From positions 3,479 to 10,065 of the forward strand of contig DMMN01000373.1 in assembly GCA_003453835.1 (NCBI GenBank): a DNA stretch of 6,587 nucleotides. The letters are read 5' to 3'. Of this stretch, positions 1 through 6,314 are shown in pieces. Source of the DNA: Bacteroidota bacterium (GTDB lineage Bacteria; Bacteroidota; Ignavibacteria; UBA10030). The number at the start of each line of letters is the position of its first letter. The first letter of the stretch is position 1. A model generated the notes under the pieces. The model was not told where the DNA came from, ran no database searches, and saw nothing but the letters and a program-made list of their open reading frames with translations. Position numbers and translations under genes: made by a program.

Positions 1-1542
1 TAATTTGGCACCCAGCGCGTTACCGATTGATGCAACGATACGCCAGGTGGGACGGGCGTCTTTCTTGACGGATCTCCCCCATCGGTCATTGTGAGCGCCG
101 AACTTGTCCCACCGGCTCACCGAGAATCCGTCAAGAGCTCGATCGAGCTCCAGGGTCGCGACGGCGGGACGTATCCGTTGAACGCGCCCCTGGAAATTCG
201 TGAACGAGCCGTGCTTTTCCGTGTACGTAGAAGCCGAGAGGACGATGTCCGCAAGGTCGGTGGTTTGATTGCGGACCGAGGAATGGACGATCAAGACCTC
301 CAGATGAGAGAGTGCCGCAGCAAACTCGGGAAGAGCAGCTACGTCATCCTCGAGCACATAAAGCGCTCTTATGGTTCCGTCCTGAATCCCGTGCAGAATG
401 CCCTTCAAGTCGAGTCCACCCTCGCCCGGATTCACGCCCGCCAACCGGGCACCGAGGCTGTTGGGTGCCTTGTCGTTCCGAATCAGAAAATCGTCCTCGC
501 CTTCACCTTCGTGCAGCGCAACATCGAGGTTCCTCGATCCTACAACTTCCTTCAAGACCTTCTGGAAGACATAGTTATCTTCGTTCGTCGCAAAAGAGGA
601 ACCGAGGCCGGCGATTTCAGACTTCTTGAACGAGCGGAGCTCGGATGCGGCCTTTGCAATCGCCTCATCCCATCCAACTTCCACCAGGGTCCCTTCTTTC
701 CGGATCATCGGTCCATTCAACCGCTCCGGGCTGTTGATGGACTTGAAAGTGTTCAAGCGCCCGTTGTCGCACATCCAGGAGGAATTCACGTCATCATTAT
801 GACGGGGTGTTAAGCGCAGGACCTGATTGTTCCTCACCCAAATATTTGTATTGCATCCTCTTGCACATCCTGTGCAGACGCTCTCCGTGGAAGACATCTC
901 CCAGACTCGTGATCTGAAGCGGAAATCGGAGCTCGTCAACGCGCCGACCGGGCAAAGCTCAATAACATTCATCGAGTACGCATTGTCCAGCGCAGTTCCC
1001 GGAAACGTTGTTAACACAACGTGCGTGCCTCGCTGAGTAAATGTCAGCACCGGTTGCTTCGCAATCTCATCGGCGTAGCGGATGCAGCGCGAACACATGA
1101 TGCATCGCTCGACATCAAGCATCACGTTCGGCCCCAACTTCACTCGTTTCGGCTTGTGTACCTTGTCTTCTTCAAACCGGCTGAAGCCGGTACTATATTT
1201 GTACGAGTAGTCTTGAAGTTTGCACTCGCCGGCTTCATCACAGATCGGGCAATCGAGCGGGTGATTGATGAGAAGAAATTCCATAACGGCCTGGCGGGCT
1301 TTGATTACCCGTTCGCTTCGCGTTTGTACTACCATGCCTTCGGCCACCTGGGTCGCGCAAGCGATCGCAAGCTTGGGCATTTTTTCGATTTCGACCAGGC
1401 ACATTCGACAGTTGCCGGCAACGGATAGCTTTGGGTGCCAGCAGAAGTGGGGAATTTCGATTCCTGCCTCAGCGGCCGCCTGAATGACCGTCAGCTTTGT
1501 GTCAACGTCAAGTTGATTTCCATCAATGGTGATCTTAGCCAT
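1..1542 (-). CDS. nuoG: NADH-quinone oxidoreductase subunit G (complex I 75-kDa-type Fe-S subunit), C-terminus cut by window edge
   Basis: This is the electron-carrying subunit of the peripheral arm of respiratory complex I, passing electrons from NADH towards quinone. I translated 514 codons from the ATG at 1542 to base 1 without a stop. Residues 1-80 are a 2Fe-2S ferredoxin domain with C34, C45, C48 and C62 (cluster N1b). H94, C98, C101 and C107 form the His/Cys3 4Fe-4S site (N5). C147, C150, C153 and C197 form N4. C223, C226, C230 and C258 match the extra N7 site known from E. coli and Thermus. Residues from about 215 on form a molybdopterin-oxidoreductase-like fold, which is structural in this family. 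The start fits because the ferredoxin domain begins at residue 2 (AKITIDG). No Shine-Dalgarno precedes it; a small inverted repeat (1545-1556) sits there instead. The aminotransferase ends 24 bp upstream, so co-transcription is likely. Identity is firm; only the C-terminal end is unseen. Confidence 0.95.
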   Translation of the reverse strand, partial: MAKITIDGNQLDVDTKLTVIQAAAEAGIEIPHFCWHPKLSVAGNCRMCLVEIEKMPKLAIACATQVAEGMVVQTRSERVIKARQAVMEFLLINHPLDCPICDEAGECKLQDYSYKYSTGFSRFEEDKVHKPKRVKLGPNVMLDVERCIMCSRCIRYADEIAKQPVLTFTQRGTHVVLTTFPGTALDNAYSMNVIELCPVGALTSSDFRFRSRVWEMSSTESVCTGCARGCNTNIWVRNNQVLRLTPRHNDDVNSSWMCDNGRLNTFKSINSPERLNGPMIRKEGTLVEVGWDEAIAKAASELRSFKKSEIAGLGSSFATNEDNYVFQKVLKEVVGSRNLDVALHEGEGEDDFLIRNDKAPNSLGARLAGVNPGEGGLDLKGILHGIQDGTIRALYVLEDDVAALPEFAAALSHLEVLIVHSSVRNQTTDLADIVLSASTYTEKHGSFTNFQGRVQRIRPAVATLELDRALDGFSVSRWDKFGAHNDRWGRSVKKDARPTWRIVASIGNALGAKL

Positions 1543-1566
1543 GACTGAAAGTTCAGCTAATATCCG

Positions 1567-2817
1567 TCAGGAGAATTGTTTCTTATACACATCGAGACCA
1601 ACCCGCAACACGTTCAGCGCTTTCCGAAGATCTTCACTCTTGAGCATGAATGCCAGACGCACTTCATTGGCCCCTTTTCCTGGGGTGGCGTAGAAACCTT
1701 GCGCGGGGGCTACGAGAACCGTTTCATTCTCGTAGGCAAAATCTTCGATGAGCCATTTGGAGAAATGTTCCGCATCCTGCACAGGCAATCCAATCACGAT
1801 ATAGAACGCGCCTTCGGGTCTGTAATATGTGACGCCAGGAATCGTCTTCAGACCTTCATAGACCGTCTCACGGCGCAGGCGGAATTCCTCCACAATCGGT
1901 TCGGTGTACGTCTTCGGCGACGTAAGCAGCGGAACCAACGCGAGTTGCTCGATGGAGGCAACTGAAAGGCGTGCCATCCCGAATTTGAGCGCTGACTGCA
2001 CGACCTCACGATTATGGCTGGCCAACACCCCTATGCGCGCGCCACAAACGTTGAATCGTTTTGAAGAGCTATCCAGGAGGATGGCGCGGTCGTGGATTTC
2101 GGGAAAACTCATCACGCTTATTGCGGGCGTGTCATACGCGAATTCCCGGTAAACCTCATCCGAGAGCAAATAAAGGTTATGTCGTTTGGCGATGCCAACC
2201 AGCCTCTGAAGTTCCTCCCTCGAATAGATCGTTCCCGTCGGATTGCCAGGGTTGCAGATAAGGATGCCTTTCGTGCGAGTTGTAATGTGCCGCTCAATCT
2301 CGGCTGCGGGCGGAAGATGAAAGCCGTTTTCAATCGAGAGGGCCACAGCTCTCAACCTGACATCTGCAATGCTGGCGAACCCGTTGTAGTTTGTATAGAA
2401 CGGCTCGAAAACAATCACTTCATCATGTGCGTCACAAATAGCGCACAGGGCGAAGACAATTGCCTCTGAGCCGCCGGCGGTGACGATGATTTCCTTCTCG
2501 TCGAGTTGGATCCCACACTGTTCGAAGTACGATTTCCATGCGGACACGGCCTGAGGAAGCCCATTGGAGGGGGCATAGGCGAGTGTCGAAAGCTGCAATT
2601 GGCGAATCGTTTCAAACACGATTGGCGACGTCGGCAAATCCGGTTGACCGATGTTGAGGTGGTAGACCTTGATTCCCTTCTTCTTCCTCGCGTCGGCAAT
2701 TGCGGCAAGCTTGCGGATTGGAGAGTCTTGCATTGTCTTCGCCCGCAGGGAAATCGAAGTCCGCCCCCCCTCCTCAAGAGCCGCAGTTGCGTTTTCTGTT
2801 GGAAACGAAATTGCCAT
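1567..2817 (-). CDS. Class I/II pyridoxal-phosphate aminotransferase (aspartate aminotransferase-like)
   Basis: A fold-type I PLP enzyme of 416 residues that should move an amino group between an amino acid and a 2-oxo acid in the cytoplasm. Visible family marks are the substrate-site GQP (57-59), NPGNPTG (189-195), the cofactor-binding SDEVY with D220 and Y223, and SSSKRF with the Schiff-base lysine K253. R261 lies in the phosphate-binding GARIG, and R387 in VRLAF should bind the substrate alpha-carboxylate. The set is complete, so the enzyme should be active. The conserved region begins near residue 22 (ISLRAKTMQDSPIRKL), leaving about 20 poorly conserved residues after the chosen ATG; a shorter protein is possible. 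The start lies 8 bp after the M16 peptidase stop, and an AGG overlapping that TAG stop is a weak ribosome site. Substrate cannot be told from sequence: aspartate, alanine, aromatic or branched-chain amino acids are all possible, so I give no gene symbol. Confidence 0.93.
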   Translation of the reverse strand: MAISFPTENATAALEEGGRTSISLRAKTMQDSPIRKLAAIADARKKKGIKVYHLNIGQPDLPTSPIVFETIRQLQLSTLAYAPSNGLPQAVSAWKSYFEQCGIQLDEKEIIVTAGGSEAIVFALCAICDAHDEVIVFEPFYTNYNGFASIADVRLRAVALSIENGFHLPPAAEIERHITTRTKGILICNPGNPTGTIYSREELQRLVGIAKRHNLYLLSDEVYREFAYDTPAISVMSFPEIHDRAILLDSSSKRFNVCGARIGVLASHNREVVQSALKFGMARLSVASIEQLALVPLLTSPKTYTEPIVEEFRLRRETVYEGLKTIPGVTYYRPEGAFYIVIGLPVQDAEHFSKWLIEDFAYENETVLVAPAQGFYATPGKGANEVRLAFMLKSEDLRKALNVLRVGLDVYKKQFS

Positions 2818-2825
2818 GAGCTTGC

Positions 2826-4172
2826 CTATTGCAGCGTGGTCAGATCGCTGGATTGGGATTCAGGTTGGATAATGACTGTCGAGAGATTGTCTTCTCTGAA
2901 CAACTCGTGAGCTACCGCCTGGATGTCATCCTGTGATACGACCTCGATTTGTTGGACAATGAAATCAATCGAATTCAACTCGCCAAAGTAGAGTTCTGAC
3001 GTCCCAAGTCGCATCATGCGGTTGGGAATACTCTCAAGCCCCAGCATCATACTTCCTTTCAACTGGGCTTTTGTGCGATCGAGTTCAGTTTTCGGGACGG
3101 GCTTCTTCCTGATCTTCTCCAGCTCGCGCAGGATAAGTTCAATCGATGCGTTCACATGAGTCTTGTCCGTCCCAATGTACGCCCCGAACACACCGGCATC
3201 GCTCATCATGTTGGCATAGCTATACACGGAGTAGGCGAAGCCGTACTTCTCTCGAATATTCTGGAAGAGACGGGAGCTCATTCCATCCCCCAGGAGCGTG
3301 TTGAGAACCAGAAGCGGGTAGCGTTGCTTGCTTTTAATGCTGAATGCCTGGGTGCCGAGACACACATGTGCCTGCTGAATCGGCTTCTTGAACTCACGCT
3401 TCTCCGACTTGATGGCGCGGGGGCCTTTTCTTTGAGCCCAACCGTTCTTCGATCGAGGATCAAGCGTCCCGAGGTATCTTGCGGCAAGAGCGACGAGGGA
3501 GTCGTGTCGGATATTCCCCGCCGCGGCGAGGACTATTTTCGATGGAATGTATTGATGTCTTACGTAGGATTGAAGGTCTGACCGGCTGAATGATCGTAGG
3601 TTCTTTTCCGTTCCGATGACGGGAAAGCCGAGAGGATGTCTTCCGAAGAGCGTTTTCTCAAAGTAGTCGTGGATGATGTCGTCGGGGTCATCTTCAGCGT
3701 TCTTCAGTTCCTCAATAACGACGTTCTTTTCTCTATCGAGGTCCTTCTCTGGGAATCTCGCAAATCGCACAAGATCGGAAAGAACGTCCAGGGCGAGCTC
3801 GGCATACTCATCGAGGACTCTGGCATAGTAGCACGTATGCTCCTTCCCCGTGAACGCATTCAGATAGCCTCCGACGGATTCAATGCTCTGCGCGATCTCT
3901 TTCACGCCACGGTGTTTCGTTCCCTTGAACACCATGTGTTCAAGGAAATGTGAAATACCGTTGTTCTCCTCGATCTCGTCGCGCGAGCCGGTGTCGATCC
4001 ACACGCCGAGTGTGACCGACCGGACGGTTGAAATTTCTTCTGACACGACGCGCACGCCGTTGGATAGGACCGTCTTCCGATACGTCGATTGGATCTTCGG
4101 CGGGGGCGTCTGAAGGAGTCTCGTTCGTTGCTGGGGAATCCGATTTCGAAAATTCTTTGACATAAGCTCCAT
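2826..4172 (-). CDS. M16 family zinc metallopeptidase (processing-peptidase-like, single-domain-pair form)
   Basis: A 448-residue M16 peptidase of the size of mitochondrial processing peptidase subunits and the bacterial PqqL/YmxG type. The inverted zinc motif HFLEH is at 75-79: H75 and H79 bind zinc and E78 is the catalytic base. The third ligand is expected about 80 residues after H75, which falls on the EE pair at 154-155. The N-terminal M16 domain covers about 35-185. The inactive-type C-terminal domain covers about 195-420 and includes the conserved stretch SSRLFQNIREKYGFAYSVYS (299-318), where the family has its substrate-binding Arg/Tyr pair. The zinc site is intact, so this is the active subunit type. 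No signal peptide is visible, suggesting a cytoplasmic enzyme acting on short or unfolded peptides; its true substrate is unknown. M1 and M4 (4163) are both possible starts, neither with a good ribosome site. It is the first gene of the run leading to nuoG. Confidence 0.93.
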   Translation of the reverse strand: MELMSKNFRNRIPQQRTRLLQTPPPKIQSTYRKTVLSNGVRVVSEEISTVRSVTLGVWIDTGSRDEIEENNGISHFLEHMVFKGTKHRGVKEIAQSIESVGGYLNAFTGKEHTCYYARVLDEYAELALDVLSDLVRFARFPEKDLDREKNVVIEELKNAEDDPDDIIHDYFEKTLFGRHPLGFPVIGTEKNLRSFSRSDLQSYVRHQYIPSKIVLAAAGNIRHDSLVALAARYLGTLDPRSKNGWAQRKGPRAIKSEKREFKKPIQQAHVCLGTQAFSIKSKQRYPLLVLNTLLGDGMSSRLFQNIREKYGFAYSVYSYANMMSDAGVFGAYIGTDKTHVNASIELILRELEKIRKKPVPKTELDRTKAQLKGSMMLGLESIPNRMMRLGTSELYFGELNSIDFIVQQIEVVSQDDIQAVAHELFREDNLSTVIIQPESQSSDLTTLQ

Positions 4173-4241
4173 GCCCTTGAGGCGCTGGGGAAGTCAACGC
4201 AGGCAAAAACCCATAAATCACTGGAAATCATTGAGTTAGTG

Positions 4242-4315
4242 CGACACCATGATACTTTTTTTTCGCCGGAGAGTCAACAATCCAATTCGCCCCCTTGCTA
4301 CCTGCTTTGGTGTCG
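4242..4315. repeat. Eight-base inverted repeat bracketing the predicted peptidase promoter
   Basis: CGACACCA at 4242-4249 is matched by its exact reverse complement TGGTGTCG at 4308-4315, with 58 bp between. One arm lies at the predicted transcription start and touches the -10 box; the other lies about 30 bp upstream of the -35 box. This would suit a repressor that binds two half-sites with a loop. An 8-bp pair in a 163-bp gap can also arise by chance, so the functional reading is weak. The rest of the gap (4173-4335) shows no gene and no convincing terminator after udk. Confidence 0.25.
4249..4277 (-). promoter_or_regulatory. Sigma70-like promoter for the M16 peptidase-aminotransferase-nuoG run
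   Basis: On the minus strand, TTGACT (4277-4272, 5 of 6 matches to TTGACA) is followed after exactly 17 bp by TATCAT (4254-4249, 5 of 6 matches to TATAAT). The spacer holds a run of eight A. Transcription would begin near 4242, giving a leader of about 70 nt before the ATG at 4172. It is the best promoter match I saw in the 163-bp gap after udk. If the organism is a true Bacteroidetes its main sigma factor prefers a different motif (TTTG and TAnnTTTG), which would lower the value of this match. Predicted by eye only. Confidence 0.55.
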
Positions 4316-4335
4316 AGACAACTTACCATGATTGA

Positions 4336-4971
4336 TCAACCGTCTCCCTCAACTTTTTTTTTCAACATTGATCTGATTTTGGTGACAACCATGTCTATGG
4401 CGACCGTATTCTCCGCACCGCGGGGAATGATCACATCCGCCCAATGTTTGCTCGGTTCGACGAACTCAAGATGCATCGGCTTCACGGTGTTCATGTACTG
4501 ATTCATTACCGAATCGACTGATCGGCCCCTTTCCAGGATGTCGCGCCTAATTCTTCGTATCAAACGCTCATCCGCGTCGGTGTCGATAAAGATCTTGATA
4601 TCCATCAGGTCACGCAAGCTCTTCTCAACAAAGATGAGAATGCCGTCCACGATGATCGTTTCCTTCGGTTTGACGCTTCTGGTTTCACTCAGCCGTCGAT
4701 GTGTCGTGAAATTATAAACGGGTTGCTCTACCGGCCGGCCAGCCCTAAGCTCCCGAATGTGTTGAACAAGAAGATCCGTCTCGAGCGAATCTGGGTGGTC
4801 AAAGTTTATGTCGCCCGGCGGTGTACTTCCGTGAGCGTCGATATCCTTATAGTAGGAATCGTGCTGAATGACGGTGACCCGATCCCTTTCAAGGCCTTCA
4901 AGGATCTTGCCTGTTACGGTTGTCTTTCCCGAACCGGTTCCCCCGCAAATCCCGATGACGAGTGCTTCCAT
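4336..4971 (-). CDS. udk: Uridine/cytidine kinase
   Basis: A pyrimidine salvage enzyme that phosphorylates uridine or cytidine to UMP or CMP with a nucleoside triphosphate, in the cytoplasm. At 211 residues it is the normal size for bacterial Udk. The P-loop GGTGSGKTT is at 10-18, with K16 and T17 for the phosphates. HDSYYKD (37-43) carries the catalytic D38 and Tyr40. INFDHPDSLE (55-64) and QPVYNFTTHRR (83-93) shape the nucleoside pocket. The lid region has Arg-rich DERLIRRIRRD (134-144) and ERGRS (147-151). All family motifs are present. The start is well supported by GAGGG six bases upstream. The last residues are coded by a run of nine A (4362-4354, lysines near 204-206), a place where slippage would alter only the tail. 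It is transcribed divergently from the glycosyltransferase and has its own predicted promoter. Confidence 0.96.
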   Translation of the reverse strand: MEALVIGICGGTGSGKTTVTGKILEGLERDRVTVIQHDSYYKDIDAHGSTPPGDINFDHPDSLETDLLVQHIRELRAGRPVEQPVYNFTTHRRLSETRSVKPKETIIVDGILIFVEKSLRDLMDIKIFIDTDADERLIRRIRRDILERGRSVDSVMNQYMNTVKPMHLEFVEPSKHWADVIIPRGAENTVAIDMVVTKIRSMLKKKVEGDG

Positions 4972-4977
4972 ATTTAA

Positions 4978-4982
4978 CCCTC
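4978..4982 (-). promoter_or_regulatory. Ribosome binding site of udk
   Basis: GAGGG on the minus strand ends six bases before the udk ATG (4971-4969). It is the only start in this window with a clear Shine-Dalgarno sequence at normal distance, and it settles the udk start codon. Confidence 0.65.
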
Positions 4983-5011
4983 AGTACCCTCGATGAAAAG
5001 TATCCGTGAAG

Positions 5012-5040
5012 AATATAGGCGAATAACGGTGAACATTCAA
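5012..5040 (-). promoter_or_regulatory. Sigma70-like promoter for udk
   Basis: On the minus strand, TTGAAT (5040-5035, 4 of 6 matches to TTGACA) is followed after 17 bp by TATATT (5017-5012, 5 of 6 matches to TATAAT). Transcription would start near 5005, leaving a leader of about 34 nt that includes the GAGGG ribosome site. Found by eye; spacing and position relative to udk are both good. Confidence 0.5.
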
Positions 5041-5052
5041 TCCGAAAGTCCC

Positions 5053-5081
5053 TTGATAAAAAGGGGTTTATTCACGATCAT
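5053..5081 (+). promoter_or_regulatory. Possible weak promoter for the glycosyltransferase genes, overlapping a small hairpin
   Basis: TTGATA (5053-5058, 5 of 6 matches) and GATCAT (5076-5081, 4 of 6) lie 17 bp apart. Transcription would begin at about 5088-5090, at the ATG itself, giving a leaderless message. The -35 box lies inside a small hairpin: CCCTT at 5050-5054 pairs with AAGGG at 5061-5065 around a six-base loop, with one more T-G wobble pair. The -10 match is poor, and the real promoter could lie further upstream within the udk control region. Confidence 0.22.
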
Positions 5082-5089
5082 CGTGCACC

Positions 5090-6268
5090 ATGACACTGAA
5101 CACCGTCCTCCACTTCATGACGCTCCTCTCGCTTCTCTTCTATTGCGGCGTTCTCCTTTGTTTGATCGTCGGGCTTCGACGGGTCAAATTCAGGAGATCG
5201 GTTTGGAAGCCCTTCGTCTCTGTCATCGTCGCCGCCAGAAACGAAGAACAGACAGTCGGCAGGCTTCTCGAAGGGCTGACGCGGCAGTCCTACCGATCCT
5301 ACGAGATCATCGTTGTCAACGATCGCTCCACAGACAGGACGGCGGAAGTGATCAGCGCATTTGAGAAACAGCACCGTAATCTTCGTCTCGTTTCAGTTGG
5401 GCCTCAAAGTGAAATGCCTGCGAAAAAATTCGCTCTCACGAAAGGAATCGAGGTAAGCAGAGGAGAGATCCTGTGTTTCACGGACGCAGATTGCATCGTC
5501 CCCGAGCGTTGGCTAGAATATCTCGTCGCATCGTTCGAGGATAACGTCGGTTTGGTTGCAGGATACTCGCCGTACGACTCGACGTTGAAACAGTCGCCAG
5601 GGCGAGCGGGTTTCCTGAAGACTCTCCTCGTTGCGTTCATAGAATATGAGGAATTCAAAGGAGCCGCTTGGGCTGCGGGCTCGATTGGTCTTCGTCGCGG
5701 ATGGCTTTGCACGGGGAGATCTCTTGCCTACCGCCGCTCAGTGTTTGAGGAAGTCCACGGATTCGAGTTGATCAAGAACTCCGTAAGTGGCGATGATGAT
5801 CTCTTCCTGCAACTTGTGAGGAAGAATACGAAGTGGAAGATCCGCTATTTGACCAGTCCCGAGAGCCAAGTTCGCACGGCTCCGGAAAACACTGTTCGCG
5901 GCTTTCTTCGACAGCGAGTCCGGCACTTCTCCGCCGGCAGGGCCTTTTCACCCCTGCTGAAGCTCTTCTTTCTTCTCGTTCACGGTGCCAATCTTTGCCT
6001 CTTCACAGCGTTCATACTCAGTCTCGTTTCGAGCAACTACTCGTTCGGATTGTGGACGTTTGATGTGAAGATCCTGGCGGACTTTGCCCTCTTCGCGGTT
6101 GCGGCTTCGACCTTCCGCCAATGGAAGTTCGCGGCTTCCTTCCTTTTGATGGAAATTCTCTACATCTTGTACAACACGCTGGTCGGACCCCTTGGATTCT
6201 TCGGTCGCGTCGGATGGAAACAGGAGTTGAACAGAATTCTTGAGCCTTCCGTCTCGCGAAACCAATAA
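5090..6268 (+). CDS. Membrane-anchored family 2 glycosyltransferase
   Basis: A 392-residue GT2 (GT-A fold) enzyme that should transfer a sugar from a nucleotide-sugar donor to a membrane or lipid-linked acceptor at the inner face of the cytoplasmic membrane. Residues 8-29 form a membrane helix. The catalytic domain starts at 42 (FVSVIVAARNEE), with D78 of VVNDRSTD binding the nucleotide and the metal-binding DAD at 132-134 (FTDADC). GDDDLFL (234-240) supplies the acceptor-side catalytic acid. QRVRHF (275-280) sits where processive GT2 enzymes have QxxRW. Two or three hydrophobic segments follow, about 290-314, 324-342 and 346-370. The layout resembles cellulose-synthase/NodC-type and carotenoid glucosyltransferase-like enzymes, but donor and product cannot be named. 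No ribosome site lies at normal distance: AAGGGG (5061-5066) is 23 bases away. ATG 5090 is kept because it retains the full first helix; ATG 5117 would shorten it. Confidence 0.9.
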   Translation: MTLNTVLHFMTLLSLLFYCGVLLCLIVGLRRVKFRRSVWKPFVSVIVAARNEEQTVGRLLEGLTRQSYRSYEIIVVNDRSTDRTAEVISAFEKQHRNLRLVSVGPQSEMPAKKFALTKGIEVSRGEILCFTDADCIVPERWLEYLVASFEDNVGLVAGYSPYDSTLKQSPGRAGFLKTLLVAFIEYEEFKGAAWAAGSIGLRRGWLCTGRSLAYRRSVFEEVHGFELIKNSVSGDDDLFLQLVRKNTKWKIRYLTSPESQVRTAPENTVRGFLRQRVRHFSAGRAFSPLLKLFFLLVHGANLCLFTAFILSLVSSNYSFGLWTFDVKILADFALFAVAASTFRQWKFAASFLLMEILYILYNTLVGPLGFFGRVGWKQELNRILEPSVSRNQ

Positions 6269-6314
6269 GACAACAGAATGCTATTCCGCTCGCGCTCCGC
6301 GACCTCGTGAGCGA

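Noticed and set aside
135..150. Perfect 16-bp palindrome GAGCTCGATCGAGCTC
   Set aside because: It lies inside nuoG codons (LELDRAL) with no partner copy and no control position. Chance or codon choice is enough to explain it.
91..813. Long plus-strand open frame of 240 codons near the left edge
   Set aside because: It lies opposite nuoG, whose minus-strand frame carries complete Fe-S ligand motifs through this stretch. The plus-strand translation shows no recognisable domain and is a shadow.
1176..1191. Inverted repeat ACCGGCT-GA-AGCCGGT, terminator-like stem
   Set aside because: It encodes the STGFSRF stretch inside nuoG and has no following T run in the sense direction. It is not a terminator.
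1021..1428. Plus-strand open frame of 135 codons
   Set aside because: It is antisense to the cysteine-rich part of nuoG and has no motifs of its own.
2506..2910. Plus-strand open frame of 134 codons across the peptidase/aminotransferase junction
   Set aside because: It is antisense to two well-supported genes and shows no motif or ribosome site.
4251..4263. T8 run on the plus strand as a possible terminator tail
   Set aside because: No GC-rich stem precedes it on the plus strand and no plus-strand gene ends nearby. It fits better as the A-rich spacer of a minus-strand promoter.
5050..5070. CCCTT/AAGGG hairpin followed by TTTATT as a rho-independent terminator
   Set aside because: The stem is only five or six pairs, the T run is broken, and no plus-strand gene ends upstream of it.
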